Origin: an uncultured Coriobacteriaceae bacterium
GTDB taxonomy: Bacteria > Actinomycetota > Coriobacteriia > Coriobacteriales > Coriobacteriaceae
Direction: 5' to 3'
NCBI GenBank assembly: GCA_944321435.1
Contig: CALULH010000005.1
Coordinates: forward strand, 1-64,000
Length of the DNA stretch: 64,000 nucleotides
Shown: positions 34,483 to 42,139 of the stretch, piece by piece
How the letters are laid out: the number at the start of each line of letters is the position of its first letter
Position numbering within the stretch: the stretch's first letter is position 1
Position numbers and translations under genes: made by a program
The notes under the pieces: model-generated
What the model was told of the DNA's origin: nothing
What the model saw: only the letters and a program-made list of their open reading frames with translations
The model's database searches: none

Positions 34483-36654
34483 TTACTCCTGTCCCTCATA
34501 AGACGGGAGCTGTTCGGCGGGCTCCAGGGCGTCGATCTCCGCCAGCCAGAGGGCCGCGCTGGCGTCTGAGGGCATGCGCCAGTCACCGCGGGGGCTGAGC
34601 GTCACCGAACCCACCTTGGGACCGTCGGGCAGGCAGCTGCGCTTGAACTGCTGCGCGAAGAAGCGGCGGTAGAACGTGCGCAGCCACGCCCACACGGTGC
34701 GCGTATCGTAAGCCGCTCCCTCCCCCGCGGCAGGCGCGGCGCCCGCCGCGGGACGCGCGGGCTCGGCAAAGGCGCGGCACGCCATGCGGTAGATCTTGCC
34801 GGGCGCAAAGCCGAAGCGCAGCAGGTGGTAGAGGAAGAAATCGTGCAGCTCGTAAGGCCCCACCAGATCCTCGGTCCTCTGGGCAATCTGGCCGTCGCCG
34901 GTAGGCGGCAGCAGCTCGGGCGATACGGGCGTGTCCAGGATGTCCAGCAGCGTTGCGGCCGTGGCGCCGCCGAAAACATCGGCCGCGTAGCGCACCAGGT
35001 GACGCACCAGGGTTTTGGGCACGCTGGCGTTCACGGCGTACATGCTCATATGGTCGCCGTTGTAGGTGGCCCAGCCCAGCGCGAGCTCCGACAAGTCGCC
35101 CGTGCCGATGACCATGCCGCCCAACTGGTTGGCAAGGTCCATGAGTATCTGGGTGCGCTCGCGCGCCTGGCTGTTCTCGTAGGTCACGTCCGTCACGGCC
35201 GGGTCGTGCCCGATGTCCGAGAAATGCTGCTCTACGGCCTTGTGGATGGACACCTCGCGAAAGTCCGTGCCCAGCTGCTCGGCCAAGGTCTGCGCGTTCG
35301 ACTTGGTGCGCGCCGTAGTGCCGAAGCCCGGCATAGAGACGGCCGTGATACCCGTGCGGGGCAGCCCCAGCGCGTCGAAGGCGCGCACGGTCACGAGCAG
35401 CGCCAACGTCGAGTCCAGGCCGCCGGACAGGCCGATCACCGCATGGCGGCCCCCGGTATGCGCAAGGCGGGTTTTAAGGCCGGTCGCCTGCAGGTTGAAG
35501 ATGGTCTCGCAGCGAGCGGCTCGATCGGCAGCATCGGCCGGCACGAAGGGCATGCGCGGCGCCACGCGGTCGACTGCGAGCGCCGAGCGCATGAGGCGCG
35601 CGGCGGGTTCGGGCTCCTGCTCGGAGGCGCGCACCTCATCCGCCTCCTGCTCATCAACCTCGGCCCATCCGTTGTACACGGTGGCTGTGGCGATGCCGGG
35701 CGCGCATAGCAGCTCGGGAGGAAGCGCCCGGTAGCTGAAGCCCACGCAGAATACGCGCTCCGGATCCAAACCCTCGCGCTGCCAGGTGGTAGAGCGTCGG
35801 CGCTCGGCCATCAAACGGTCCAGGTCAACGTCGGCTGCAGCCATCTTGCGCGAGAACAACGGCGTCTGGGCGAGAAGCGCGCCGTTCTCGGCCACGAGGT
35901 TCTCCCCCGCGAAGACCAGGTCGGTGGTTGACTCCCCCTCGCCGGCGTCGGCGTAGGCGTACGCGCAGTACAAGCGCGCCGACTGCTGCGCCACCAGCTG
36001 GCGGCGGTAATCGGCCTTGCCGATGATCTCGTCGGAAGCCGAGAGGTTGAGGACCACCGTGGCCCCGCCCGTCACGGCCATCTCGACCGATGGCGGCTGC
36101 GGGACCCAGAGGTCCTCGCAGACCTCGACGCCCACGGCGACATCGGCCATGCCGGCGTCCTCGCAGCGGTAAACCATCCGCGCCCCCAGCGGCACCTGCT
36201 GCCCGGCGTAGCGCACCCACGCCACGCGGTCGGGCGCCGGGGCAAACCAGCGACGCTCGTAAAACTCTCCGTACGTGGGCAGATTGCGCTTGGCGGTGAG
36301 GCCCAAGAGCCGCCCTGCGCAGCACACGGCCGCGCAGTTGTAAACGTTCTCGGCATAGGCTACGGGCAAGCCGACGGCGAAGAGGACGGGCAGCCTGCGC
36401 GTCTCGTCGAGGATGCGCGCCAGCTCAGCCTCGCACGCGGCGAGAAGCGCGCGGTCATGGAAGAGGTCCGCGCAGGTGTAGCCCGTAAGGCAGAGCTCCG
36501 GGAGCGCAAGAGCGCCGACGCCGGATTCCGCCGCCGCGCGCACGCAGGCGAGAACGGCCCGCGCGTTGCCCGCCACATCGGCCACGCGGATAGGGGGCGT
36601 CGCCGCCGCCACGCGGTAAAAACCGTCGTTTGCCGTATCCCAGGACGCGCCCAT
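34483..36654 (-). CDS. nadE: Glutamine-dependent NAD+ synthetase
   Basis: 723 residues with both domains. The N-terminal nitrilase-like glutaminase has Glu in ALPELCLTGYTC, Lys in AKRNLPTYGEF and nucleophile Cys in GVEVCEDLW. The C-terminal NAD synthetase has the ATP-pyrophosphatase P-loop LSGGLDSTLALLV near 405, GTGDLSELALGW and a lid region. It amidates deamido-NAD. GGAGG precedes ATG 36654. Full length and intact. Confidence 0.95.
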   Translation of the reverse strand: MGASWDTANDGFYRVAAATPPIRVADVAGNARAVLACVRAAAESGVGALALPELCLTGYTCADLFHDRALLAACEAELARILDETRRLPVLFAVGLPVAYAENVYNCAAVCCAGRLLGLTAKRNLPTYGEFYERRWFAPAPDRVAWVRYAGQQVPLGARMVYRCEDAGMADVAVGVEVCEDLWVPQPPSVEMAVTGGATVVLNLSASDEIIGKADYRRQLVAQQSARLYCAYAYADAGEGESTTDLVFAGENLVAENGALLAQTPLFSRKMAAADVDLDRLMAERRRSTTWQREGLDPERVFCVGFSYRALPPELLCAPGIATATVYNGWAEVDEQEADEVRASEQEPEPAARLMRSALAVDRVAPRMPFVPADAADRAARCETIFNLQATGLKTRLAHTGGRHAVIGLSGGLDSTLALLVTVRAFDALGLPRTGITAVSMPGFGTTARTKSNAQTLAEQLGTDFREVSIHKAVEQHFSDIGHDPAVTDVTYENSQARERTQILMDLANQLGGMVIGTGDLSELALGWATYNGDHMSMYAVNASVPKTLVRHLVRYAADVFGGATAATLLDILDTPVSPELLPPTGDGQIAQRTEDLVGPYELHDFFLYHLLRFGFAPGKIYRMACRAFAEPARPAAGAAPAAGEGAAYDTRTVWAWLRTFYRRFFAQQFKRSCLPDGPKVGSVTLSPRGDWRMPSDASAALWLAEIDALEPAEQLPSYEGQE

Positions 36655-36750
36655 AGCGCCACCTCCGCTGCTCGGGTTCTCAATCCCCTACACTCTAGCA
36701 GATGCGCCGAGGCATGCCCGCGCGGGAAGCGGGTGCGGCAGCCGCCTTGC

Positions 36751-37332
36751 TCAGCACGCCACGTCAGTCTTGCCGATCATGATGTTCAGGATCTCCACGT
36801 CGGTGGGCCTCATGCCGACGCGCCCCACGTAGCCCATGCTCGCGATGGTCTCCTCCACCGTGTCCTGCACCAAGCCCTCGCCGGCATGGAACCCGCGGCC
36901 CGCCATGGCCATCTCGTAGCCTAAGACGGCAGCATCCACCGCTGCGGAGATCTTTGCCGCGCAGCTCGATTTGGCGCCGTCGCACACGATCCCGCCGACG
37001 TTGCCCAGGGTGTTCACGATGGTGGTGCCGATCTGTTCGTAGGTGCCGCCCGCCATCCAGCAGATGGCCGCGCCAGCGCCCGCCGCAGCGCATACCACGC
37101 CGCAGAAAGCCGAGAGGCTTCCGATATAGCTCTTGAGGTGCACGGTGGTGAGGTCGGAGACGATAAGCGCGCGCAGGAGCCTTTCACGATCCACGCCCCA
37201 TGCCTCGGCGTACTCGAGCACGGGCATGGACGCGGTGATGCCCTGGTTGCCCGATCCCGAGTTGATGACCACCGGAAGCGCGCAGCCGCTCATACGGGCG
37301 TCGGACCCGGCGGCTGCACGGGCGCGGGCATC
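36751..37332 (-). pseudogene. C-terminal remnant of a CyuA/UPF0597 L-cysteine desulfidase-like gene
   Basis: About 190 of the family's roughly 430 residues remain. Recognisable are DARARAAAGSDARMSGCALP, the iron-sulfur enzyme signature NSGSGNQGITAS, DLTTVHLKSYIG and the end SMGYVGRVGMRPTDVEIL. Homology begins in frame directly after the TAG stop of the neighbouring HAD gene, before any start codon. The first Met (37293) is internal to the family and has no good ribosome binding site. A deletion removed the N-terminal half including one or more cluster ligands, so it should be inactive. Confidence 0.8.
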
Positions 37333-38091
37333 CTATCCGCGGGTGCCCTTCTCGTCCTCTTCAGCGCGCCGCTCGAAAAGCTCCGCCACCGCGTCGAGGT
37401 TGTCGGCGAACTCCCTCATGCTGCCGTTCCACAGCGCCCGATCCTGGACGCCGGCCCCCACGTAAGCGGTGGCGAGCCCCAGGCCCTCGACGAAGTCGCG
37501 CTTGGGGTCGTTGCCCACCATAAGGGTCTCGGACGGATCCAAGCCAAGCGCCCCCAGGCTCTCGCGGTAGTAGCGCGCATCGGGCTTGCAGCGGGTCGAG
37601 TTCTCCATGGTGGTGACCAGCTCGAACGGCAGATCCGTGAGCCCGCCCCAGGCCATTCGCGTGCGGATGCACGCCTCTGAGAAGCTGGGGTTGGTGAGCA
37701 GCGCAACCCGGTACCCGCGGTCGAGCGCCTTCTCGACCGCCTCGCGCCCGCCCTCGCGCGGGCGCGCGTTGACCAGGCGGTCGTTGCGGGTGGGAAGCAC
37801 GGTCTGCTCGTAGCAGGCAAAGGCGTCGGCGATGACGGGATCCGCCAGCGGGACCCCGCAGCGGCGCTCGATCTCCGCGTCGAAATAGGCGCGGTTGGTG
37901 AGATCGTCAGTGCGCTTGGCGTCGAACATGGCAAGGTAAGCGACGGAGAACGGCGTGAAAAGCCCCAGGGGGCTGCGGCGCGCGATGGACGCAAGCAAGT
38001 TGACCTCGTCGCGAAGGAACACCCAGCAGAACGCGCTCAGGTTGATGCTGAGCAGCGTGTCGTCCATGTCGAACACGATGGCTTTGAGCAC
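37333..38091 (-). CDS. HAD-family hydrolase
   Basis: 252 residues. Motif I VFDMDDTLLSI, motif II LLTNPSF, motif III Lys in TRCKPDARYY and motif IV VGNDPKRDFVEGL, with a helical cap between I and II. It probably dephosphorylates a small metabolite of unknown identity. GTG 38091 is preferred over the upstream TTG because AAAGG lies 7 nt before it. The cyuA remnant follows in the same frame with nothing between, so the last few codons may have been reshaped by that deletion. Confidence 0.85.
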   Translation of the reverse strand: MLKAIVFDMDDTLLSINLSAFCWVFLRDEVNLLASIARRSPLGLFTPFSVAYLAMFDAKRTDDLTNRAYFDAEIERRCGVPLADPVIADAFACYEQTVLPTRNDRLVNARPREGGREAVEKALDRGYRVALLTNPSFSEACIRTRMAWGGLTDLPFELVTTMENSTRCKPDARYYRESLGALGLDPSETLMVGNDPKRDFVEGLGLATAYVGAGVQDRALWNGSMREFADNLDAVAELFERRAEEDEKGTRG

Positions 38092-38246
38092 AGGGCCCCT
38101 TTCCAACCGCAGGCGCAGCGTCCCGACCGGCGCGCGTCCGCTCCTTTTTGCGAAAGCCGGAGACGAGCCCCGGCATGCTCTCCATTATGACCGCGCGCGC
38201 AAGCGCGTATGCACATGAAGCACTTGAGAAACACTGAAGATGCCTT

Positions 38247-38269
38247 GCGCGCCCGAGGCGCGGGCGCGC
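38247..38269 (-). terminator. GC-rich hairpin after aroB
   Basis: A 9-bp perfect stem (GCGCGCCCG / CGGGCGCGC) with 5-nt loop lies 10 nt beyond the aroB stop. There is no T-run, so termination is plausible but not certain. Confidence 0.5.
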
Positions 38270-38278
38270 GCCCGTTCG

Positions 38279-39415
38279 CTAGGCCCTGTCCTCCCCGGCC
38301 GCTTCCTCGGCGAGAAGCTCAGCGCGACTGGCCAGGTAAGCCGCCGCATGCTCGCGCAGCAGGTCGTCCTCGACCGAGGTGAGGCGCACCATGCCCGGGT
38401 TCTTGGGCAGCGAGAGCAGAAAGCGGTTGGAGCGCGCAAAGCGCGCCGCCTTGAGCGCCTCCACGAAGTCGTCGACCTCAAGCGAGAAGGGAAGCTCCTC
38501 GATCCCCAGGGCGTCCAGGCGGTCATCCTGCTCGAAGACCACCTCGACGTCGAGTCCGCACGCGGCCGTGGCCAAACGGCTCTCGAACCGCATGCCCTCG
38601 GCCAGGAGGCGCCAAGCGGGTACGTCGTCGCCCAGGCAGGCGCGCAGGGCGCGCGCGGTCACGCGGCCGTATCCCAGCGCCGCGCGGGCCGACGGGCTCG
38701 ACGCCTTCAGGATATCGCGCCGGGCGGTCTGCGCGCCGCACAGCTCGTCGGAGAGCGCATTGCTGGCCGCGTCGGCAATAAGCGGCAGCGAGCGCCCCAG
38801 GCGATCCCAGGCGTTGCGGCTGCCGGCGAGCGAGGACTGCACCATAAGGGCGTAGCCCAGCTTGATGCCGTCCGGATCGGCGTCCTCGGAGCGCACCAAG
38901 TCGAGGTCGCAGACCACGAGCGCGGGAGCCGCCGTAAGGGAAAGCGCCGCAGGCTCGTCCTCCGTGCCAAGCGGGCGCATGGAGGTGGCGCAGGTCACCA
39001 TGGCGTCGAGCGTGGTGGGGAGCAGAATAGCCGACGCCCCTCCCTGCCATAGATGCGCGCAGAACGAGGCGACGGAAAGCAGGTCGGCCGCGCCGAAGGC
39101 GACCAGCACGTCGTCCGCCGTGAGCTGGGCGGACGCCATAACGCCGAAGACGCGCTCGGCGCACGCAAGCGTGGGCGCCAGCTCCCCTGCGTCCAACACG
39201 GCCTCGGTCACCGCAAAGCCCGTATCCGCAAGCGAGCGGCGCACGGTTTGACGTCGCTCGGGGTCCGCGGCGGCCTCGGCCACCAGCACGGCGCGCTTGG
39301 GCTGGCCCACCACGTGCTTGAACATGCTGGGAAGCTCGTCGAAGGCGGCCGCCCCCAGGCGGAAGTCAGTGGTACGGCCACCGGGATGGTTGATCAGAAG
39401 TCGGCGGATCCTCAC
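38279..39415 (-). CDS. 3-dehydroquinate synthase-like protein lacking the active site
   Basis: 378 residues with an AroB-like fold and position next to aroK. The scaffold is recognisable (SMFKHVVGQPKRAVLVAEAA, DVLVAFGAADLLSVASFCAH, ILLPTTLDAMV), but key residues are gone: the NAD loop GGGxxxD reads FGAADLL, the DSSVGGKT segment reads TCATSMRPL, the AEVIK metal-ligand segment reads YALMVQS, the GHTxGH segment reads GYGRVTA, and HGEA reads LAEG. It should not bind zinc or NAD normally. It starts at GTG 39415, overlapping the aroK stop. Either a non-catalytic partner or a repurposed protein. Confidence 0.75.
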   Translation of the reverse strand: MRIRRLLINHPGGRTTDFRLGAAAFDELPSMFKHVVGQPKRAVLVAEAAADPERRQTVRRSLADTGFAVTEAVLDAGELAPTLACAERVFGVMASAQLTADDVLVAFGAADLLSVASFCAHLWQGGASAILLPTTLDAMVTCATSMRPLGTEDEPAALSLTAAPALVVCDLDLVRSEDADPDGIKLGYALMVQSSLAGSRNAWDRLGRSLPLIADAASNALSDELCGAQTARRDILKASSPSARAALGYGRVTARALRACLGDDVPAWRLLAEGMRFESRLATAACGLDVEVVFEQDDRLDALGIEELPFSLEVDDFVEALKAARFARSNRFLLSLPKNPGMVRLTSVEDDLLREHAAAYLASRAELLAEEAAGEDRA

Positions 39416-39948
39416 AGCAAACCACGCTCCAGCAAAAGCTCGGCGACACGGTAGAGTACGTCTTCAAACGACGTGCCGCGAATGTCAACGGTTATGTCGG
39501 CCGCCTGCTCGTAGAGCGGGCGGCGATGCTCGAGCAGCCTCGCGGCATGCTCGGGCGATCGAAAGTCGGGCCGAGTGTCCGCCCGGCAGATCTGGCGCAG
39601 CGAATCGTCGATGTCCAGCTCAAGATACACGCATGTGCCCATCGCGCGCATCAGCTCGATGTTGGCGGGCGTCTCGATGATGCCGCCGCCGCAGGACACC
39701 AGAAGGCTGCGGTCCCGCTTCAGACCGCGCAGCGCCTCGGTCTCCAGCGCACGAAAGGCGTCCTCTCCCCGCTCGTGGAAGAGCTGCGTCACGCTGCGTC
39801 CTGCCCGACGCTCAACCAGGCGGTCAGTGTCGACGTAGCGCCGGTGGAAGAGCCGCCCCAGGTTTCGGGCCAAGGTCGACTTGCCCGCCCCCAAAAAGCC
39901 GATGAAGAACACGTGGTCGCAGCCGTGTTTGACGCAGCAGGTGCCCAC
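39412..39948 (-). CDS. aroK: Shikimate kinase-like protein
   Basis: 178 residues with all kinase motifs intact: Walker A FLGAGKSTLARN, DTDRLVE, GEDAFRALE, the CGGGII turn and RRPLYEQAAD. Family role is phosphorylation of shikimate. It starts at GTG 39948 (AGGAG upstream), 4 nt after yqeG, and overlaps the aroB-like gene. Because that neighbour looks dead as an enzyme, the true substrate here should be tested. Confidence 0.85.
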   Translation of the reverse strand: MGTCCVKHGCDHVFFIGFLGAGKSTLARNLGRLFHRRYVDTDRLVERRAGRSVTQLFHERGEDAFRALETEALRGLKRDRSLLVSCGGGIIETPANIELMRAMGTCVYLELDIDDSLRQICRADTRPDFRSPEHAARLLEHRRPLYEQAADITVDIRGTSFEDVLYRVAELLLERGLL

Positions 39949-39952
39949 GGCC

Positions 39953-40459
39953 CTACTCCTCCACGGGCACGTTGCGCAGGGCGCGACGCTCGAAGATGCG
40001 GAAGATCTGCGTGTACCATAGGTCCTGGGTGGCCTGCGGCCTCACCAGGATCACGTCCACCCCGGCCAGGTTGCCGGCCGCCACGTCGGTGTAGAGCTGA
40101 TCGCCCACCATCACGGCCTCGCTCGCCGACACGCCCAGGCGCCTGAGCGCCGCGGAGAGCGCGAAGGGCGCCGGCTTCATGGCGCGGGCGATAACCTCGA
40201 TCCCCAGCTCGGCGGCACTGGCGCGGACCTCGGCGGCATGCCAGTTGTTGGAGACCATGCACAGCTTGAAGCCGCGCGCGCGGGCCTCGTCCAGCCAGGA
40301 GACGACCGCCGCGGGCGGGCGATTGGTGTCGCGGGGAACCAAGGTGTTGTCGCGATCGAGCAGCAGGGCGCGCTTGCCCTGGGCGGCGAGGGCGGCAAGG
40401 TCGATCTTGTCCACGGACGCCACGTAGCGCGTCGGCTTGAACAGGCTCATATCGCTCAC
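39953..40459 (-). CDS. yqeG: YqeG family HAD IIIA-type phosphatase
   Basis: 168 residues. HAD motif I ALLLDRDNTLVPRDT, motif II MVSNNW, motif III Lys in RAMKPAPF and motif IV VMVGDQLYTDV. YqeG proteins are small phosphatases often found near ribosome-assembly or shikimate genes; one relative is mitochondrial PTPMT-like phosphatidylglycerophosphatase GEP4. The GTG at 40459 overlaps the mltG stop (GTGA); ATG 40450 with AGGTGAG is the alternative start. Confidence 0.88.
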   Translation of the reverse strand: MSDMSLFKPTRYVASVDKIDLAALAAQGKRALLLDRDNTLVPRDTNRPPAAVVSWLDEARARGFKLCMVSNNWHAAEVRASAAELGIEVIARAMKPAPFALSAALRRLGVSASEAVMVGDQLYTDVAAGNLAGVDVILVRPQATQDLWYTQIFRIFERRALRNVPVEE

Positions 40460-41712
40460 CTGTTTTCCTCGATGGCCTGCAGATGCTCGTCGTAGGTGGC
40501 CGAGAAGTACTCGTTGTCCTGCGTGATGAAGAAGTACAGGTAGTCGGTCTCGGCCGGGTTCAGCGCAGCCTCGATCGAAGCTGCGGAGGGGGTGCAGATG
40601 GGCGTGGGCGTAAGGCCCTGGTTGAGGTAGGTGTTGTAAGGGCTCTCGGTCTCAAGGTCGGCTGCGGTGACCTCGCCGCCGGTGACGTACATCATGGTCG
40701 CGTCGCTCTGGAGCGCCATGCCCTGGGCCAGGCGGTTGTAGAAGGTCGACGACACCTTGGGGCGCTGCTCGGAGGTTATGGCCTCGCGCTCGATGATGGA
40801 CGCCATGGTGATGATGTCGTAATCGGACATCGTGACCCCGTAGCGGCTCTGGATGGCGGCCTCCGCCGACGCGAAGTCGAACTGCGCGACCTCGACCTCG
40901 TACTGATCGAGCATCGTGCGGATCACATCGTCGGCCGTCAGCTGGGCGTCGCGTCCGAACGTGTAGGTCTTGGGGGTGAGGAAGCCCTCGAGCGAGTCGT
41001 TGGCCGCATCCGCCAGGAAGGCGTAGTCGGATGCGTAGTTGGACGCCTTTGCCTGAGCCGTGAAATCGTCCGCCGGGATGCCCAGGGCCTCTTCCACCGC
41101 GGCAGCCGTCTGGCTGACCGTGAGCCCCTCGGCAACCGTGAGGCGCAATCCCTCGACATTGGGGCCCTCGACCAGCTGGCGCACAACGTCCTCGGCACCC
41201 ATATGCGTGGTGAGCGCGTAGTCACCGGGCTTGATCTGGGAGGCGGCGTCGAGCTGCCCCACGGCGGCGTAGTAATCGCGCGGGTTGTCGACCACGTGGT
41301 TCTCGGAGAGCAGCTGGGCTATGTCGTCTCCCGAAGCGCCCTCGGGAATGGTGAGCTCGACCGCCTGCCCGTCAGCCACGTTGTCGATAAGCCCCAGCCG
41401 ATCCCCCACGACCGGCCACACGACGAACCAGCCGACAAGGGCGAGCAACGCCACGACCGCGAGGGCCGCAACGCACCCCGTCATGCCGCGGCGCCGGTCG
41501 GCGCGGCGGCGCTGCGCGCTTTGGGTGCGCATGCGCGCCCCAGCGGGTTGGACCGGACGGGACGAGGGGGCGGCCGGCGGGCGACGGTGCGCCCCGGTCC
41601 GCTGCGCCCCGCGGAACCGCGTGCCGGAACCCGCGCTCTGGCCTGCGACCTGGCGGGGGCGGTGCGAGGAGCGCTGAGGCGTGCGGCTGTGCCGCGGGGT
41701 GTTAGTGCTCAT
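40456..41712 (-). CDS. mltG: Endolytic murein transglycosylase MltG (YceG)
   Basis: 418 residues. A Pro/Arg/Ser-rich cytoplasmic N-terminus of about 75 residues is followed by one membrane span (VAALAVVALLALVGWFVVWP), a LysM-like region (ELTIPEGASGDDIAQLLSEN) and the YceG catalytic domain with the conserved Glu in MASIIEREA and the end motif YNTYLNQGLTPTPI. It cuts nascent glycan strands during synthesis. It starts at ATG 41712, overlapping the ruvX stop by 11 nt, a conserved ruvX-mltG pair. Confidence 0.93.
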   Translation of the reverse strand: MSTNTPRHSRTPQRSSHRPRQVAGQSAGSGTRFRGAQRTGAHRRPPAAPSSRPVQPAGARMRTQSAQRRRADRRRGMTGCVAALAVVALLALVGWFVVWPVVGDRLGLIDNVADGQAVELTIPEGASGDDIAQLLSENHVVDNPRDYYAAVGQLDAASQIKPGDYALTTHMGAEDVVRQLVEGPNVEGLRLTVAEGLTVSQTAAAVEEALGIPADDFTAQAKASNYASDYAFLADAANDSLEGFLTPKTYTFGRDAQLTADDVIRTMLDQYEVEVAQFDFASAEAAIQSRYGVTMSDYDIITMASIIEREAITSEQRPKVSSTFYNRLAQGMALQSDATMMYVTGGEVTAADLETESPYNTYLNQGLTPTPICTPSAASIEAALNPAETDYLYFFITQDNEYFSATYDEHLQAIEENR

Positions 41713-42133
41713 CTGAATCCTCCCGGGTATGGGCGTCGAGCCACGCCTGCAGGAACAGCGAGGCGGCGACCATGTCCACCTTGCCGCGCATCTTCTTCTC
41801 GGACAGGCCCTCCGCGCGCAGGATTCGCTTGGCCTCCGCGGACGACAGGCGCTCGTCGGCAAAGGCGAGCGGCAGGCCCAGGCGATCGGCGATGGCCCGC
41901 GCCTGCTCGGCCACGCGCTCGGCTTGGGCGCCGTCCTCGCCTGCCAGCGTCTGCGGGCGGCCGCAGACCAGCACCTCGGGCTCGTAGTCCTCCACGATGC
42001 GCATGAAGCTGCGGGCGCACGAGGCGACCTCGGCTGCCGGCAGCACCTTCACGGGCATCGCCACCCGGCCGGTGCGGTCGGATACGGCGATGCCGATGCG
42101 GACCTGCCCTATGTCGAGCGCGAGCGCGACCAT
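41702..42133 (-). CDS. ruvX: RuvX/YqgF RNase H-fold nuclease
   Basis: 143 residues. Typical start ALALDIGQVRIGIAVSD, with VLVCGRPQTLAG and FADERLSSAEAKR, and the acidic DMVAASLFLQAWLD end. Implicated in 16S pre-rRNA 5' processing; first predicted as a Holliday-junction resolvase. It lies 6 nt after alaS, so alaS-ruvX-mltG-yqeG-aroK-aroB look like one transcript. Confidence 0.92.
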   Translation of the reverse strand: MVALALDIGQVRIGIAVSDRTGRVAMPVKVLPAAEVASCARSFMRIVEDYEPEVLVCGRPQTLAGEDGAQAERVAEQARAIADRLGLPLAFADERLSSAEAKRILRAEGLSEKKMRGKVDMVAASLFLQAWLDAHTREDSDEH

Positions 42134-42139
42134 GGGCCC

